A DNA stretch of 64,000 nt from Gammaproteobacteria bacterium (GCA_002690865.1 NZGG01000019.1:1-64000), one strand, 5' to 3'. Numbered from the stretch's first letter, positions 15,802 to 25,873 are shown. Notes: generated by a model from the letters alone, not told the origin. Numbers and translations: made by a program.

Positions 15802-17964
15802 ATGGATTCAACAGCCCAGAAGCCTGATTTAAAACCCATACCGGCAAACGTAAATGAGATTAAATTTCAAGAGACATCCCTAGATATTTGGGAAAGTAAG
15901 TATTGCTTGAAAACAAAGAAGGGGGACTGGGTTGACAAAGGCATAGAGGATACCTATAAACGGGTAGCAGTTGCGCTTAGTGAAGTAGAAGAAAAAGGAA
16001 TACGAGACGAGTGGCAAGAAAAGTTTCTCTGGGCGCTACGTCAGGGAGTAATCCCAGCAGGACGAATTATATCGAATGCAGGGGCTCAGGAGCACAAGCC
16101 GGCAACTTCAACGATTAACTGTACTGTATCGGGCACGATTAATGATTCTATGGAAGATATCCTCCATAAGAATGTAGAGGCTGGACTAACACTGAAAGCA
16201 GGCTGTGGTATTGGTTATGAGTTCTCTACACTGCGTCCGAAGGGGGCGTATGTTTCCGGAGCAGGAGCTTACACGTCTGGGCCACTATCGTTTATGGATA
16301 TATATGATAAAACGTGCTTTACCGTGTCATCTGCAGGAGGTAGGCGCGGAGCGCAAATGGCTACCTTCGAGGTCGGACACCCCGATGTAATGGAATTTAT
16401 TCGTGCTAAAAGAGAGGATGGCCGCCTCAGACAATTCAATCTATCCTTGCTAATCACGCAAGAATTTATGGAAGCAGTTAGAGAAGACAAGGACTGGAAG
16501 CTAAGTTTTCCTATTACTCAGGCAGAATTAGATAGCGATGAATTAGATCTTTCAGATGAGGATAAGTTTTTATGGCGGGAGTTTCCAGCGCCAGAGCGTT
16601 ATGTAACTAACGAAGCTGGACTAGTTGCCTGCAAAGTTACGAAATCAATTAAAGCAAACCGACTTTGGGACATGATAATGTCCTCAACATATGATTTTGC
16701 CGAACCTGGATTCATTCTCATAGACAAAGTAAATGAGATGAATAACAACTGGTTCTGTGAGAATGTTCGTGCCACAAATCCCTGCGGAGAGCAACCTTTA
16801 CCCCCCTATGGAAGCTGTCTTCTGGGTTCAATAAATCTTTGCCGATATGTAAATAAGCCATTCAGTAGCAATGCAAATTTTAACTGGGAGGATTTTCGAA
16901 AAGCTGTAGCGATCTTTACACGCATGCTAGATAACGTTGTAGAAATCAATGGCTTACCCCTAGCCGAACAACGTGAAGAAATTGTTCGCAAACGTCGACA
17001 TGGAATGGGCTATCTTGGACTCGGCTCCACAATCACGATGATGGGAATGTGCTATGGAGATAAAGAGTCTGTAAACTTTACCGAAAAGGTTACCCGGGAG
17101 CTCGCCATGGTTGGTTGGGAGACCGCTCTCGAGCTGTCGAAGGAGAAAGGCCCAGCTCCGATTATGGAAGAGGAGTTTTTGGTCACCGGGGAAATGTTAC
17201 GCCAAAGACCCGAGATGGCTGAAGATGGATATAAAGTTGACGACAAAATTAAAGGTAAAGTTTTACATGCAAAATATTCGCGATATATGCAGCGGATCGC
17301 TAAAGAAAATCCGGATCTAGTAGAAGAACTTTCAAAGATGGGAAGTAGATTCACCCATCATAGTTCAATTGCGCCTACAGGTACTATTAGTCTCTCCTTG
17401 GCAAATAATGCAAGTAATGGAATCGAACCAAGTTTTGCTCATCATTATTCAAGGAATGTAATTAGAGAGGGCAAGAAGTCAAAAGAGAAAGTAGATGTTT
17501 ACTCATTCGAGTTATTAGCATACCGATCAATGGTCAATCCTAATGCACAACCTTATTCAGATATCTTAGAAGAAAAACTCCCCGACTATTTCTTAACCGC
17601 CGATGACATCACCCCTATTAATCACGTTGATATACAGGCAGCAGCTCAGAAATGGATTGATTCTTCAATTTCTAAGACAGCAAATGTTCCTACTGATTAT
17701 CCTTTTGATGACTTTAAAGACATCTATCTTTATGCCTATGATCAGGGACTTAAGGGCTGTACAACATTCCGCTTCAACCCAGAAGCGTTTCAAGGAGTCT
17801 TGGTCAAGGAAGAGGATCTAGAAAAAACAACCTACCAATTCACTCTGGAAGACGGAGAGGTAATCGAAGTCCCTGGTAATGAAGAAATTGAGTATGATGG
17901 AGAGTTACACTCTGCAGCAAATCTATTTGATGCCATGAAAGAAGGGTATTATGGAAAATTCTAG
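15802..17964 (+). CDS. nrdJ: Class II (adenosylcobalamin-dependent) ribonucleotide reductase, catalytic subunit NrdJa
   Basis: 720 residues, starting at an ATG with AGGA six bases upstream. It reduces ribonucleotides to deoxyribonucleotides using a thiyl radical generated from adenosylcobalamin. Visible active-site elements are Cys107 in INCTVSGT (redox pair member), NPCGEQ at 326-331 with thiyl Cys328 and Glu330, Cys339 in GSCLLGSINL (redox partner) and PTGTIS at 525-530. There is no C-terminal Cys-rich tail; that part is encoded by the next gene, as in Pseudomonas NrdJa/NrdJb. It begins an nrdJa-nrdJb-thyA run devoted to DNA precursors. Confidence 0.93.
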   Translation: MDSTAQKPDLKPIPANVNEIKFQETSLDIWESKYCLKTKKGDWVDKGIEDTYKRVAVALSEVEEKGIRDEWQEKFLWALRQGVIPAGRIISNAGAQEHKPATSTINCTVSGTINDSMEDILHKNVEAGLTLKAGCGIGYEFSTLRPKGAYVSGAGAYTSGPLSFMDIYDKTCFTVSSAGGRRGAQMATFEVGHPDVMEFIRAKREDGRLRQFNLSLLITQEFMEAVREDKDWKLSFPITQAELDSDELDLSDEDKFLWREFPAPERYVTNEAGLVACKVTKSIKANRLWDMIMSSTYDFAEPGFILIDKVNEMNNNWFCENVRATNPCGEQPLPPYGSCLLGSINLCRYVNKPFSSNANFNWEDFRKAVAIFTRMLDNVVEINGLPLAEQREEIVRKRRHGMGYLGLGSTITMMGMCYGDKESVNFTEKVTRELAMVGWETALELSKEKGPAPIMEEEFLVTGEMLRQRPEMAEDGYKVDDKIKGKVLHAKYSRYMQRIAKENPDLVEELSKMGSRFTHHSSIAPTGTISLSLANNASNGIEPSFAHHYSRNVIREGKKSKEKVDVYSFELLAYRSMVNPNAQPYSDILEEKLPDYFLTADDITPINHVDIQAAAQKWIDSSISKTANVPTDYPFDDFKDIYLYAYDQGLKGCTTFRFNPEAFQGVLVKEEDLEKTTYQFTLEDGEVIEVPGNEEIEYDGELHSAANLFDAMKEGYYGKF

Positions 17965-18038
17965 GTGATAGACAGGCCACAAGTTAAGTCTAAACACAAC
18001 GATTAAAACGTTAAAGTCTAAGGAACCCAGTCAAACAA

Positions 18039-18710
18039 ATGGCTATAAAAATTGAGAAGAATATTGTTAATTACAGCATAAAGAAAGAAGACAGCGGAAC
18101 CCCTAACTCTTTACCTGATAAAGAGATGATGCATGAAGAAATACAGCGCCCCAATGAGCTTCGTGGATACACATACAAGATTAAGACTCCGCTCATTGAT
18201 CATGCTATGTATATAACAATAAACGATATTATTTTGAACGATGGCACCGAGTATGAACAGGAGTACCCCTTCGAAATCTTCATTAATTCGAAAAATATGG
18301 AACAGTTTCAATGGATCCTGGCCCTAACCAGGGTTATCAGTGCGGTCTTCAGAAAAGGTGGCGACGCTACCTTCCTTGCAGAGGAACTTAAACAGGTTTT
18401 TGATCCTCAAGGTGGATACTTTAAACGAGGCGGTAAGTTTATGCCAAGTTTAGTAGCTGAAATCGGCGAGGTGCTAGAAACACATATGCGTAAGATCGGA
18501 CTTATTGAAGACGAAGAATTAAGCGATGATCATAAGGCTTTGATAGAAGAGAAAAGAGCATCCTTACAAGTCATGGACTCACCCGCTGACGAAGACGAGA
18601 AAAACTTCCCTCCCGGAGCACAACTTTGTACGAAGTGCAGCACCAAGGCTATGGTAATGTTAGATGGCTGTATGACATGTTTGAACTGCGGATATTCGAA
18701 GTGTGGCTAA
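18039..18710 (+). CDS. nrdJb: Class II ribonucleotide reductase accessory subunit NrdJb
   Basis: 223 residues. The body contains segments typical of the C-terminal part of fused NrdJ proteins (GYTYKIKTP, ITINDI, and FDPQGGYFKRGGKFMPS). The C-terminus carries six cysteines, CTKC (197, 200), CMTC (211, 214), C217 and C222, the redox/zinc tail that re-reduces the NrdJa active site. Start ATG at 18039 lies 74 bp after the nrdJa stop. The split arrangement is known from Pseudomonas aeruginosa, where both parts are needed for activity. Confidence 0.9.
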   Translation: MAIKIEKNIVNYSIKKEDSGTPNSLPDKEMMHEEIQRPNELRGYTYKIKTPLIDHAMYITINDIILNDGTEYEQEYPFEIFINSKNMEQFQWILALTRVISAVFRKGGDATFLAEELKQVFDPQGGYFKRGGKFMPSLVAEIGEVLETHMRKIGLIEDEELSDDHKALIEEKRASLQVMDSPADEDEKNFPPGAQLCTKCSTKAMVMLDGCMTCLNCGYSKCG

Positions 18711-18742
18711 TATAAGAAAACTAGGAACAATCATTTAGTTTA

Positions 18743-19582
18743 ATGAAAAGCTACCTAGAACAACTCCGCTTTATACTCGATAATGGAGTAACTAGATCAG
18801 ATAGAACGAGAGTTGGAACAATTTCAACTTTTGGGCTTCAGAACCGTTTCGATATGCGACAGGGATTCCCTGCGGTAACAACCAAGAAGCTAGCATGGAA
18901 AGTTGTAGTATCGGAGCTAATGTGGTTCATCTCTGGTTCGAATAACATCAACGATCTAAAAGAAATCTACCGTCATAACAAGATATGGGATGCGAACTAC
19001 AAGGATTACTTATCACGCTTGGGTAAAGATAGTAACGATGGCAATATGGGGAACGTATACGGCGTTCAATGGAGGCACTGGCGAGACTCCGCTGGAAATG
19101 AAATTGACCAATTACAAGATGCTATTGAATTAATCCGCAAAAATCCTAGCTCTAGAAGAATAATCGTTAATGCATGGCACCCTGGGGAAACGGAAAATAC
19201 CCAAGTTGCACTGCCGCCCTGTCATTCTTTCTTTCAGTTTTATGTCGCCGATGGAAAGTTGTCTTTACACATGTATCAACGCTCGGCAGACATGTTCTTA
19301 GGAGTACCTTTTAACATAGCATCATACTCTCTATTGCTCCACATGGTGGCAAGGATAACCAATCTTGAAGCGTTCGAGCTCATTCATACGCTAGGTGACG
19401 CCCATATCTATTTGGATGCTATCAATCAGGTACGAGAGCAAATATCTAGGGAGCCCTACGCTTTGCCAAAGCTTCGAATAAAAGACAGAAGTCAATCCGA
19501 TATCGATGATTTCGTGATGGACGATTTTTCACTAGAAGACTATCACTTTCATAAGTCTATTAAAGCAACCATGGCAATATAA
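18743..19582 (+). CDS. thyA: Thymidylate synthase
   Basis: 279 residues. It methylates dUMP to dTMP with methylene-tetrahydrofolate. The catalytic Cys160 lies in ALPPCHSFFQF, followed by the nucleotide-site segments LHMYQRSADMFLGVPFN and HTLGDAHIYLDA. The Arg at residue 21-23 (DRTRVGT) binds phosphate. It lacks the usual extreme C-terminal APVAV, ending KATMAI, in which the second-last residues still allow the closing tail. It lies 32 bp after nrdJb, so deoxynucleotide reduction and thymidylate synthesis are co-encoded. Confidence 0.95.
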   Translation: MKSYLEQLRFILDNGVTRSDRTRVGTISTFGLQNRFDMRQGFPAVTTKKLAWKVVVSELMWFISGSNNINDLKEIYRHNKIWDANYKDYLSRLGKDSNDGNMGNVYGVQWRHWRDSAGNEIDQLQDAIELIRKNPSSRRIIVNAWHPGETENTQVALPPCHSFFQFYVADGKLSLHMYQRSADMFLGVPFNIASYSLLLHMVARITNLEAFELIHTLGDAHIYLDAINQVREQISREPYALPKLRIKDRSQSDIDDFVMDDFSLEDYHFHKSIKATMAI

Positions 19583-19672
19583 GTCAGAAGATCCAAAACC
19601 GTATCGGCACTCTAAATAAATCAGTCAAGTAGAATCGTAATTATTAAAGATTGGGCCATGTACTAACATAAG

Positions 19673-19918
19673 CTATGTCTGATATTTTTCTTTCCATTCT
19701 TCGTAGGACATTCCATAAACCATATTTCTTGCTTCTTCATAATCAACATCAATACCCCTATCCCTCGCAGAAGCGACGTACCACTTGCTTAGGCAGTTGC
19801 GGCAAAACCCTGCCAGATTCATCAAATCAATATTCTGAACATCCTTGTTTTCATCCAGATGTCTCAGAAGATGCCGAAACGTCGCTGACTCCAGCTCAGT
19901 TTTAATATTATCTTCCAC
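19673..19918 (-). CDS. DUF1244 family protein
   Basis: This 81-residue protein matches the small conserved DUF1244 family by its pattern FRHLLRHLDE, DLMNLAGFCRNCLSKWY and the terminal YGMSYEEWK. The CRNC pair could hold a metal. The function is unknown; the family is widespread in proteobacteria, which supports it being a real gene despite its size. It is convergent with thyA and divergent from rapA, so it is a single-gene unit. Confidence 0.88.
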   Translation of the reverse strand: MEDNIKTELESATFRHLLRHLDENKDVQNIDLMNLAGFCRNCLSKWYVASARDRGIDVDYEEARNMVYGMSYEEWKEKYQT

Positions 19919-20107
19919 GATTGCTTACCTATTTAGAATTTAGGACATACAATAGCTCATCAGCAAACTTTGTTACAAACATGTTTTTTAGGTATTGCCA
20001 ATGACTATTTTTTTCATACACCTAACTAAAGTTCGTCAAATGGAAAGGTTTCAAACACTCTGTTTTGAATATATTAAGATGCTTAAATTGCTACTAAGGC
20101 ATTGAGT

Positions 20108-22924
20108 ATGGAATCTCACATGAGATTCGTACCCGGTCAAAAATGGCTAAGTGTCGCCGAACCTGAATTAGGCATGGGAGAGATATTAAGGACTGACGAT
20201 AGAACGGTATCGTTACTCTTCGAAATGACTCAGGAAGAGCGAACTTACGCGCACGCTCAAGCACCTATAACAAGAGTCCGATTTATTCAGGGCGACCAAA
20301 TAAAAAATCGTGACAAAGGTGTAATGATAGTAACAACGATTAAAGAACAGGCTGGAATATTTACTTATTATGGAAAGCATGGCGGTGAAAATATATCTAT
20401 TACTGAAACGGAGCTTGATCCCAATACGACTTTCAGCAAGGCAGAAGATCGCTTGCTTACGAAACAGCTTGATGACAATGATTGGTTCAATCTTCGTTAT
20501 CATACCTTGCAGCGATTAGCGTATTTAGCAGAAACAAAATCTAGGGGATTGTATGGTGCAAGAGTATCTCTTATCCCACATCAACTTTACATTGCTAGCG
20601 AAGTAGCGAAACGATACGCACCACGAGTTCTTTTGGCAGATGAAGTCGGTTTAGGTAAAACTATTGAGGCTGGATTAATTATTCACCAACAGCTTAAAAC
20701 CTCCCGTTCTCAACGAATTTTAGTGATCGTTCCTCACGCTCTAACTTTTCAATGGTTTGTTGAAATGATTCGACGATTCAATCTACGCTTTACCATTTTA
20801 GATGAAGAGCGATGTCTTCAAATTGAATCAGACAATGCTCCCGTTTTGAAAACAGAAGATAAACAAAAAGATATAAGTATCACCAACCCCTTTGATGCCC
20901 AACAGACGATGTTGTGCTCTATAAATCTTTTTATAAATAATGAGACCAGGCTCACCCAAGTGCTTGAGACTCAATGGGACCTTGTGATTGTAGATGAGGC
21001 CCATCATCTCAATTGGTCGAGAGAAAGCTCAAGCGTAGAGTACGAAATAGTGGAAAAAATCTCTCGAATAACAGAAGGATTACTCCTCTTAACAGCCACT
21101 CCAGAGCAACTTGGGGAAGCCGGTCACTTTGCTCGACTTCGTCTACTGGATCCTCATAGATTCTATAGCTATGAAAGGTTCCAGAAGGAGCAAGTAGACT
21201 TCCAGAAGGTGGCGGAGAAAGCACAACTAATGCTTGCAGCAGAAAGTGGATCAAGTCCTCTTAGTCCATCTGCCTCTGCATCTAGAACCAACCAGAGAAT
21301 GATAGAACAATTACTAGACCAACATGGAACAGGTCGCGTCTTATTCCGGAATGTTCGCTCTTCTATTAGCGGATTCCCTCGGAGAATAATGAATGCGCAC
21401 CCACTACCAAGGCCTGAAAAATACACAGACAGTAATAAATTTTATCCTGAATTACTGGTGAAGAACTGGGTCAATTTTGATCCAAGAGTAGATTGGTTAA
21501 TAAGATTGCTTTCGGAAAACAGTAAGAAGCATCTGGTAATTTGCGCTCATAAAAAGATTGCGATCGAATTGGAAAAAAAGATCAAAGATTCAACATCTAT
21601 TCGATCAACCGTTTTTCATGAGGATATGGACTTGGTTGCACGTGATCGCTCCGCGAACTATTTCTCAGAATCCTACAAAGGAGCTCAGGTAATTATTTGC
21701 TCAGAAATTGGAAGTGAGGGAAGAAATTTCCAATTCGCTAGTCATCTAGTACTTTTCGATCTTCCGCTTGGTCCAGATCCCCTCGAACAAAGGATTGGAA
21801 GATTGGATCGTATAGGACAGAAGAATGACGTGCAGATTCATGTGCCATATCTAGCGGATACAGCGATGGAAAAACTATATCACTGGTTCCATGAGGGAAT
21901 GGATTTGTTCTCTAGTCCTAATCCGATTGCTCAGGCGCTATTCGATAAAAACTTTGATAATTTTCTAAATTTGGACCAAACAAAATTTATCGAGAAAATG
22001 AAAAATGAAAATAAATATCGTAATGAAATTGCTATGAAAGGACGAGATCGGCTCTTGGAGTTTAATTCGCATCGACCCGAAATCTCGGATGGCCTTGTTA
22101 GAGACATTGCTCAAAATCAGGGCGGAGCTGCTCTCGAGGCCTATATGGAAGAATCTTTTCGGCTATTTGGACTCGAGTCAGAACCATTAAATGACAACAT
22201 CTTCAATGTGAAACCAACCGATGCAATGCTACGAAACGTCTCTGTCAGCGCAGAAACCACTGATCATTTTCATTACCCAGAACTACCCGAAGACGGAATA
22301 CGAATCACTTATGATCGCGCGACAGCGCTTGCCCGTGAAGATGTTAATTTCTTTACTTGGGAACATCCTATAGTTCAACAAGCACTGGATATAGTAATGT
22401 CTGATGTTACTGGAAACAGCACTGCCATTACTATTAAGGCCAAATCAATTGCATCCGGGACCATACTGCTAGAAACTTTGCACTTGGTTCAGTGTCCCGG
22501 GTCGTCTAACCTACAGGTCGACCGTTACCTACCCCCCTCCATATACCGCAGCCTAATTACTCCCTCCCTATCGAATATAGCGAATCAGTGCCCTTTTAAC
22601 GAGTTCACTGATAATGCAATAAATATTTCCCCTGCGATCCTTAATCAGATAATTGAAAATCAAGCTAATGAAATAAAAAAGATGCTTATAAAATCCTCAG
22701 AAGAGTCAAACGACCACCTCAATACAAAAAAACTTGATGCTGAAGAAGAAACGGAACGAAAGTTTGATGCTGAAATTATACGGTTGGACTCACTGATGAA
22801 AGTTAATCCTAATGTTCGAGAAGAAGAGCTGGAATATTTGCATAAAACCAAAATTTCCGTACTTGACGCGATCAAGAATGCTACTATGCGGTTAGATGCA
22901 ATTCGTCTAATCGTCGTCGTCTGA
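20108..22924 (+). CDS. rapA: RNA polymerase-associated SWI2/SNF2 ATPase RapA
   Basis: I choose ATG 20108, eight bases after AAGG; an in-frame TTG lies at 20102. About 938 residues, near the 968 of E. coli RapA. N-terminal Tudor-like domains begin FVPGQKWLS and ELGMGEIL. The helicase core has Walker A ADEVGLGKT (about 180-188), DEAH at about 298-301, LLLTATPEQLG (motif III), and motifs V/VI GSEGRNFQFA and EQRIGRLDRIGQ. RapA recycles RNA polymerase stalled after transcription by ATP-driven remodelling. Its presence supports a gammaproteobacterial host. A charged coiled-coil-like stretch lies near the C-terminus (about 855-900). Confidence 0.94.
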   Translation: MESHMRFVPGQKWLSVAEPELGMGEILRTDDRTVSLLFEMTQEERTYAHAQAPITRVRFIQGDQIKNRDKGVMIVTTIKEQAGIFTYYGKHGGENISITETELDPNTTFSKAEDRLLTKQLDDNDWFNLRYHTLQRLAYLAETKSRGLYGARVSLIPHQLYIASEVAKRYAPRVLLADEVGLGKTIEAGLIIHQQLKTSRSQRILVIVPHALTFQWFVEMIRRFNLRFTILDEERCLQIESDNAPVLKTEDKQKDISITNPFDAQQTMLCSINLFINNETRLTQVLETQWDLVIVDEAHHLNWSRESSSVEYEIVEKISRITEGLLLLTATPEQLGEAGHFARLRLLDPHRFYSYERFQKEQVDFQKVAEKAQLMLAAESGSSPLSPSASASRTNQRMIEQLLDQHGTGRVLFRNVRSSISGFPRRIMNAHPLPRPEKYTDSNKFYPELLVKNWVNFDPRVDWLIRLLSENSKKHLVICAHKKIAIELEKKIKDSTSIRSTVFHEDMDLVARDRSANYFSESYKGAQVIICSEIGSEGRNFQFASHLVLFDLPLGPDPLEQRIGRLDRIGQKNDVQIHVPYLADTAMEKLYHWFHEGMDLFSSPNPIAQALFDKNFDNFLNLDQTKFIEKMKNENKYRNEIAMKGRDRLLEFNSHRPEISDGLVRDIAQNQGGAALEAYMEESFRLFGLESEPLNDNIFNVKPTDAMLRNVSVSAETTDHFHYPELPEDGIRITYDRATALAREDVNFFTWEHPIVQQALDIVMSDVTGNSTAITIKAKSIASGTILLETLHLVQCPGSSNLQVDRYLPPSIYRSLITPSLSNIANQCPFNEFTDNAINISPAILNQIIENQANEIKKMLIKSSEESNDHLNTKKLDAEEETERKFDAEIIRLDSLMKVNPNVREEELEYLHKTKISVLDAIKNATMRLDAIRLIVVV

Positions 22925-22997
22925 AGTTCAAGCCATCTGTATTACTACAGTTTTTAAAATAAAGAATAATTAACCAAATGTTATAGGAAGAATATTT

Positions 22998-24203
22998 GTG
23001 AAAGGCATGGTCATAGTAGGAGGAGGACACGCTGCAGCACAAAACGCTGCCAGCCTGCGGCAACAAGGATATACAGGTCATATTACCCTTTTCAGCGAAG
23101 AGCATTATATTCCATACCAAAGACCTCCTTTATCCAAAGAGTACCTTGCTGATCAGCAAAGTCTAGACCGTCTCTATCTTCGCCCAGAACGCTTTTACGA
23201 AGAAAGAGATATCGACTTACGCCTTGGCGTTAGGGTTTCGGAAATTAATACCAAAACAAACAATATACTGACGACAACCGGGGATGTTCTAGCTTACGAA
23301 AAACTACTCATAGCAACTGGTAGCCGAGCCAGATTATTAAGAGTTCCTGGAGATCAGCTCTCGGGGATCCACTACCTCCGCCAACTTGATGATGTAAACA
23401 ATATAAAAAAAGAGTTGAGGGATAGTAGCAAGATCTGCATCGTTGGCGGGGGTTATGTAGGCCTTGAAGTCGCATCGGTCCTAATTTCAGCGGGACACCA
23501 AGTAACAATAATTGAATCAGAAAGTCGGATTCTTAAGAGGGTGACGACACCAAAGATGAGCTCACTCTTTCATACCCTACATACAGCGAAAGGGGCGAAA
23601 ATCTATACTGAAGCAGTTGTACAGGGATTCCTAGGCTCGAAACGAGTCGAATATCTCAATTGCGGAGATCTCACGATCCCTACAGATATGGTTATTATTG
23701 GAATAGGGATAATACCCAATATAGAGGTCGCTAAAAAAGCTGGTATTACCTGTGATAATGGCATTATTGTCGATGACCGTTGTCAAACGTCGGATCCAAA
23801 TATTTTTGCTGCAGGAGATAATACAAACCACCCTAATACGATTCTTAATCGTCGATTACGTTTAGAATCGGTCCCGAATGCGATGGAGCAAGCTCGAGTA
23901 GCTGCGGCAAATATGCTAGGTCAAGATAAAAAATACGCATCACTGCCATGGTTCTGGTCAAATCAATACGATTTAAAATTACAAATGATGGGATTCTCGG
24001 CTGATGGTGATAGCCAAGCAATAAGAGGAGATATAGAAACAAAGAAATTTGTCGTTTTTTATCTAAATGAGGACAAATTAGTAGCGGTAGATGCTATCAA
24101 TAGCCCCGCCGAATTCATGATTGGTAAAAAGCTTTACGGTAAGGCAGTCAATCACACAGATCTTAGCAATACAAATTTTGATTTAGGTTCCTTACTAAAG
24201 TAA
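22998..24203 (+). CDS. FAD-dependent ferredoxin reductase (P450/Rieske-system type)
   Basis: 401 residues; the start is GTG. The FAD motif VIVGGGHAAAQNA is at residues 5-17, the second nucleotide motif CIVGGGYVGLEVA near 145-157, and the FAD-contact segment IFAAGD near 270. The C-terminal domain with WFWSNQYDLKLQMMG (about 315-329) is typical of reductases that feed 2Fe-2S ferredoxins of cytochrome P450 and aromatic-ring dioxygenase systems. The ferredoxin is encoded 64 bp downstream. No P450 or oxygenase is present in the window, so the terminal acceptor is elsewhere. Confidence 0.88.
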   Translation: MKGMVIVGGGHAAAQNAASLRQQGYTGHITLFSEEHYIPYQRPPLSKEYLADQQSLDRLYLRPERFYEERDIDLRLGVRVSEINTKTNNILTTTGDVLAYEKLLIATGSRARLLRVPGDQLSGIHYLRQLDDVNNIKKELRDSSKICIVGGGYVGLEVASVLISAGHQVTIIESESRILKRVTTPKMSSLFHTLHTAKGAKIYTEAVVQGFLGSKRVEYLNCGDLTIPTDMVIIGIGIIPNIEVAKKAGITCDNGIIVDDRCQTSDPNIFAAGDNTNHPNTILNRRLRLESVPNAMEQARVAAANMLGQDKKYASLPWFWSNQYDLKLQMMGFSADGDSQAIRGDIETKKFVVFYLNEDKLVAVDAINSPAEFMIGKKLYGKAVNHTDLSNTNFDLGSLLK

Positions 24204-24267
24204 CTAAATCTTGTCATTCTCTAGAGACGACAGCTAATATAAACGGGATCTGCTTCTGGAGAAATCC

Positions 24268-24588
24268 GTGCCTAAAATAAAATTTATTGAGCATAATGGC
24301 ATTGAACATATTATCGATGCGATAAACGGTGACTCTATTATGCAAAGCGCAATAAATAATCTAGTACCAGGAATCGATGCAGACTGTGGCGGAGAATGTT
24401 CCTGTGCAACTTGTCATGTAATTGTTGATTCCATATGGATAGACAAAGTTGGGATACCAAGCAATACGGAAGATTCAATGCTTGCCTTAAATCCTGACAG
24501 GGAACCGAATTCACGTTTAAGCTGCCAAATTGAAATATCAGACAAGCTCGATGGGGTCGTCGTAAATTTACCTGAATTTCAATACTGA
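24268..24588 (+). CDS. Adrenodoxin-type 2Fe-2S ferredoxin
   Basis: 106 residues; the start is GTG with a GGAGAA stretch just upstream. The cluster ligands are visible as DCGGECSCATCHV (C-x5-C-x2-C pattern) around residues 40-50 and a fourth Cys in RLSCQIEI near residue 87. This pattern and the ending VVNLPEFQY are those of vertebrate-type ferredoxins that carry one electron at a time to P450s, or of ISC-type ferredoxins. Pairing with the reductase immediately upstream favours the P450-like role. Confidence 0.9.
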   Translation: MPKIKFIEHNGIEHIIDAINGDSIMQSAINNLVPGIDADCGGECSCATCHVIVDSIWIDKVGIPSNTEDSMLALNPDREPNSRLSCQIEISDKLDGVVVNLPEFQY

Positions 24589-24643
24589 CCCCAACTTAAT
24601 ATTAGATGCTTTTCTCTCTTTTTTTAACCAACGCTGTCGACAC

Positions 24644-25537
24644 ATGAAAATCAGTACGTTGCTTAACGATAGTGAAACAGAGGCGTTACACTTTTCTCCA
24701 GAAAGTTTGAGAAGTTTGGATGTTGCATTGCCGAATGCGGAGCTATCTCACCACTCGTCCGAACAGTCATTCCTTGAGGACAGTGCTCAAACGGACATAG
24801 TGGTAACGTGGCGATTCAGGGAGTTATGGTACCCTCATTTCCCAAGGCTTAAGAGAATTTATACCCCAGCTGCTGGCCATGACTGGATTGAATCTGACCC
24901 ACTCGACCGGGTCCCAATTATTTACGGTACTTTTCACGGATCGATACTAGCAGAGTCTCTACTCGGAGCACTTTTATTCATGAACCGACGTATGCCAGCA
25001 ATGATTAAGAATCATCGAGAACGCAAGTGGGATCGCAATCTACAATCTCGAACTAAGCTAATAAAAGACCAAACAGTACTAATCTTGGGATATGGGAATA
25101 TAGCTCGCTTCTGCAAAAGCGCACTTGAGCCGTTGGTAAAGCAAATTATAGGCGTAAGACAAAAAGCTGATGGTGACGGAGTTTTTAGGAATACAGAGCT
25201 ACCTACCCTACTCCCGAATGCGGATCATGTCGTTTTACTCCTGCCTGGTACTACAAGTAACGATCGATTCATGAATGACGAGAGATTATCTCTTATGAAA
25301 CCGGGAAGCTATATCTATAATTTTGGTCGTGGTAACGCTCTTCTCGCACAAGACCTGTTGCCGGCCATGAAACATCTAGGAGGCGCTTTTCTTGATGTGA
25401 CTGAGGAGGAACCACTTCCTACTAAATCAGCTCTTTGGTCTCATGAGAATATATTTATCACTCCACACTCATCCTGTATGTGCGATAACTACCGTGATCT
25501 GTATATTAGCGAGTTAATTGATCATCTAGCCAGATAA
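24644..25537 (+). CDS. D-isomer-specific 2-hydroxyacid dehydrogenase family protein
   Basis: 297 residues. The NAD-binding motif is ILGYGNIARFCKS (about residues 146-158). The catalytic triad is readable as Arg in FGRGNALL (about 229), Glu in VTEEEPLP and His in FITPHSS near the C-terminus. Family members interconvert 2-keto acids and D-2-hydroxy acids; the closest style is the GhrA-like branch in which the first domain is short. It lies 55 bp after the ferredoxin gene on the same strand and could be in the same transcript, though no functional link is evident. Confidence 0.82.
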   Translation: MKISTLLNDSETEALHFSPESLRSLDVALPNAELSHHSSEQSFLEDSAQTDIVVTWRFRELWYPHFPRLKRIYTPAAGHDWIESDPLDRVPIIYGTFHGSILAESLLGALLFMNRRMPAMIKNHRERKWDRNLQSRTKLIKDQTVLILGYGNIARFCKSALEPLVKQIIGVRQKADGDGVFRNTELPTLLPNADHVVLLLPGTTSNDRFMNDERLSLMKPGSYIYNFGRGNALLAQDLLPAMKHLGGAFLDVTEEEPLPTKSALWSHENIFITPHSSCMCDNYRDLYISELIDHLAR

Positions 25538-25591
25538 ATACATCCTATCGGAAAATTTACTACTTACTGGGAAATCCAATCCATATTTACG

Positions 25592-25873
25592 TCACTCTTC
25601 GGAAATATTTCTATTAACACTTTTTACTTTTTCCTTTTTTTGGATAAACGGCCCTCTTTTTTTTCTCAAAAGCAATACCAAAGGAAACAGAATAAAACCA
25701 ACGATTACCATCGTACCGACAAAGAGGAACGCAAGAACCATTAAAGTTTTTATGATTTCAAAATCAACATCAAAAAAATAAATCGCAGCCCAAATAAAAG
25801 CTATCGCAAATAGGGAACCTGAGAAAAAGTTTCGAAGCAGAGGATCTGACACAATTTGTCTAACTTTATTCAA
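25592..25873 (-). CDS. Small membrane protein, two predicted helices
   Basis: 93 residues with two hydrophobic segments (about 15-34 and 42-68) and a strongly basic C-terminal tail (KKRGPFIQKKEKVK), which should lie in the cytoplasm by the positive-inside rule. No family recognised. It is convergent with the hydroxyacid dehydrogenase and divergent from prc. Its length, hydrophobic organisation and clean intergenic placement support a real gene, but nothing shows its role. Confidence 0.65.
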   Translation of the reverse strand: MNKVRQIVSDPLLRNFFSGSLFAIAFIWAAIYFFDVDFEIIKTLMVLAFLFVGTMVIVGFILFPLVLLLRKKRGPFIQKKEKVKSVNRNISEE

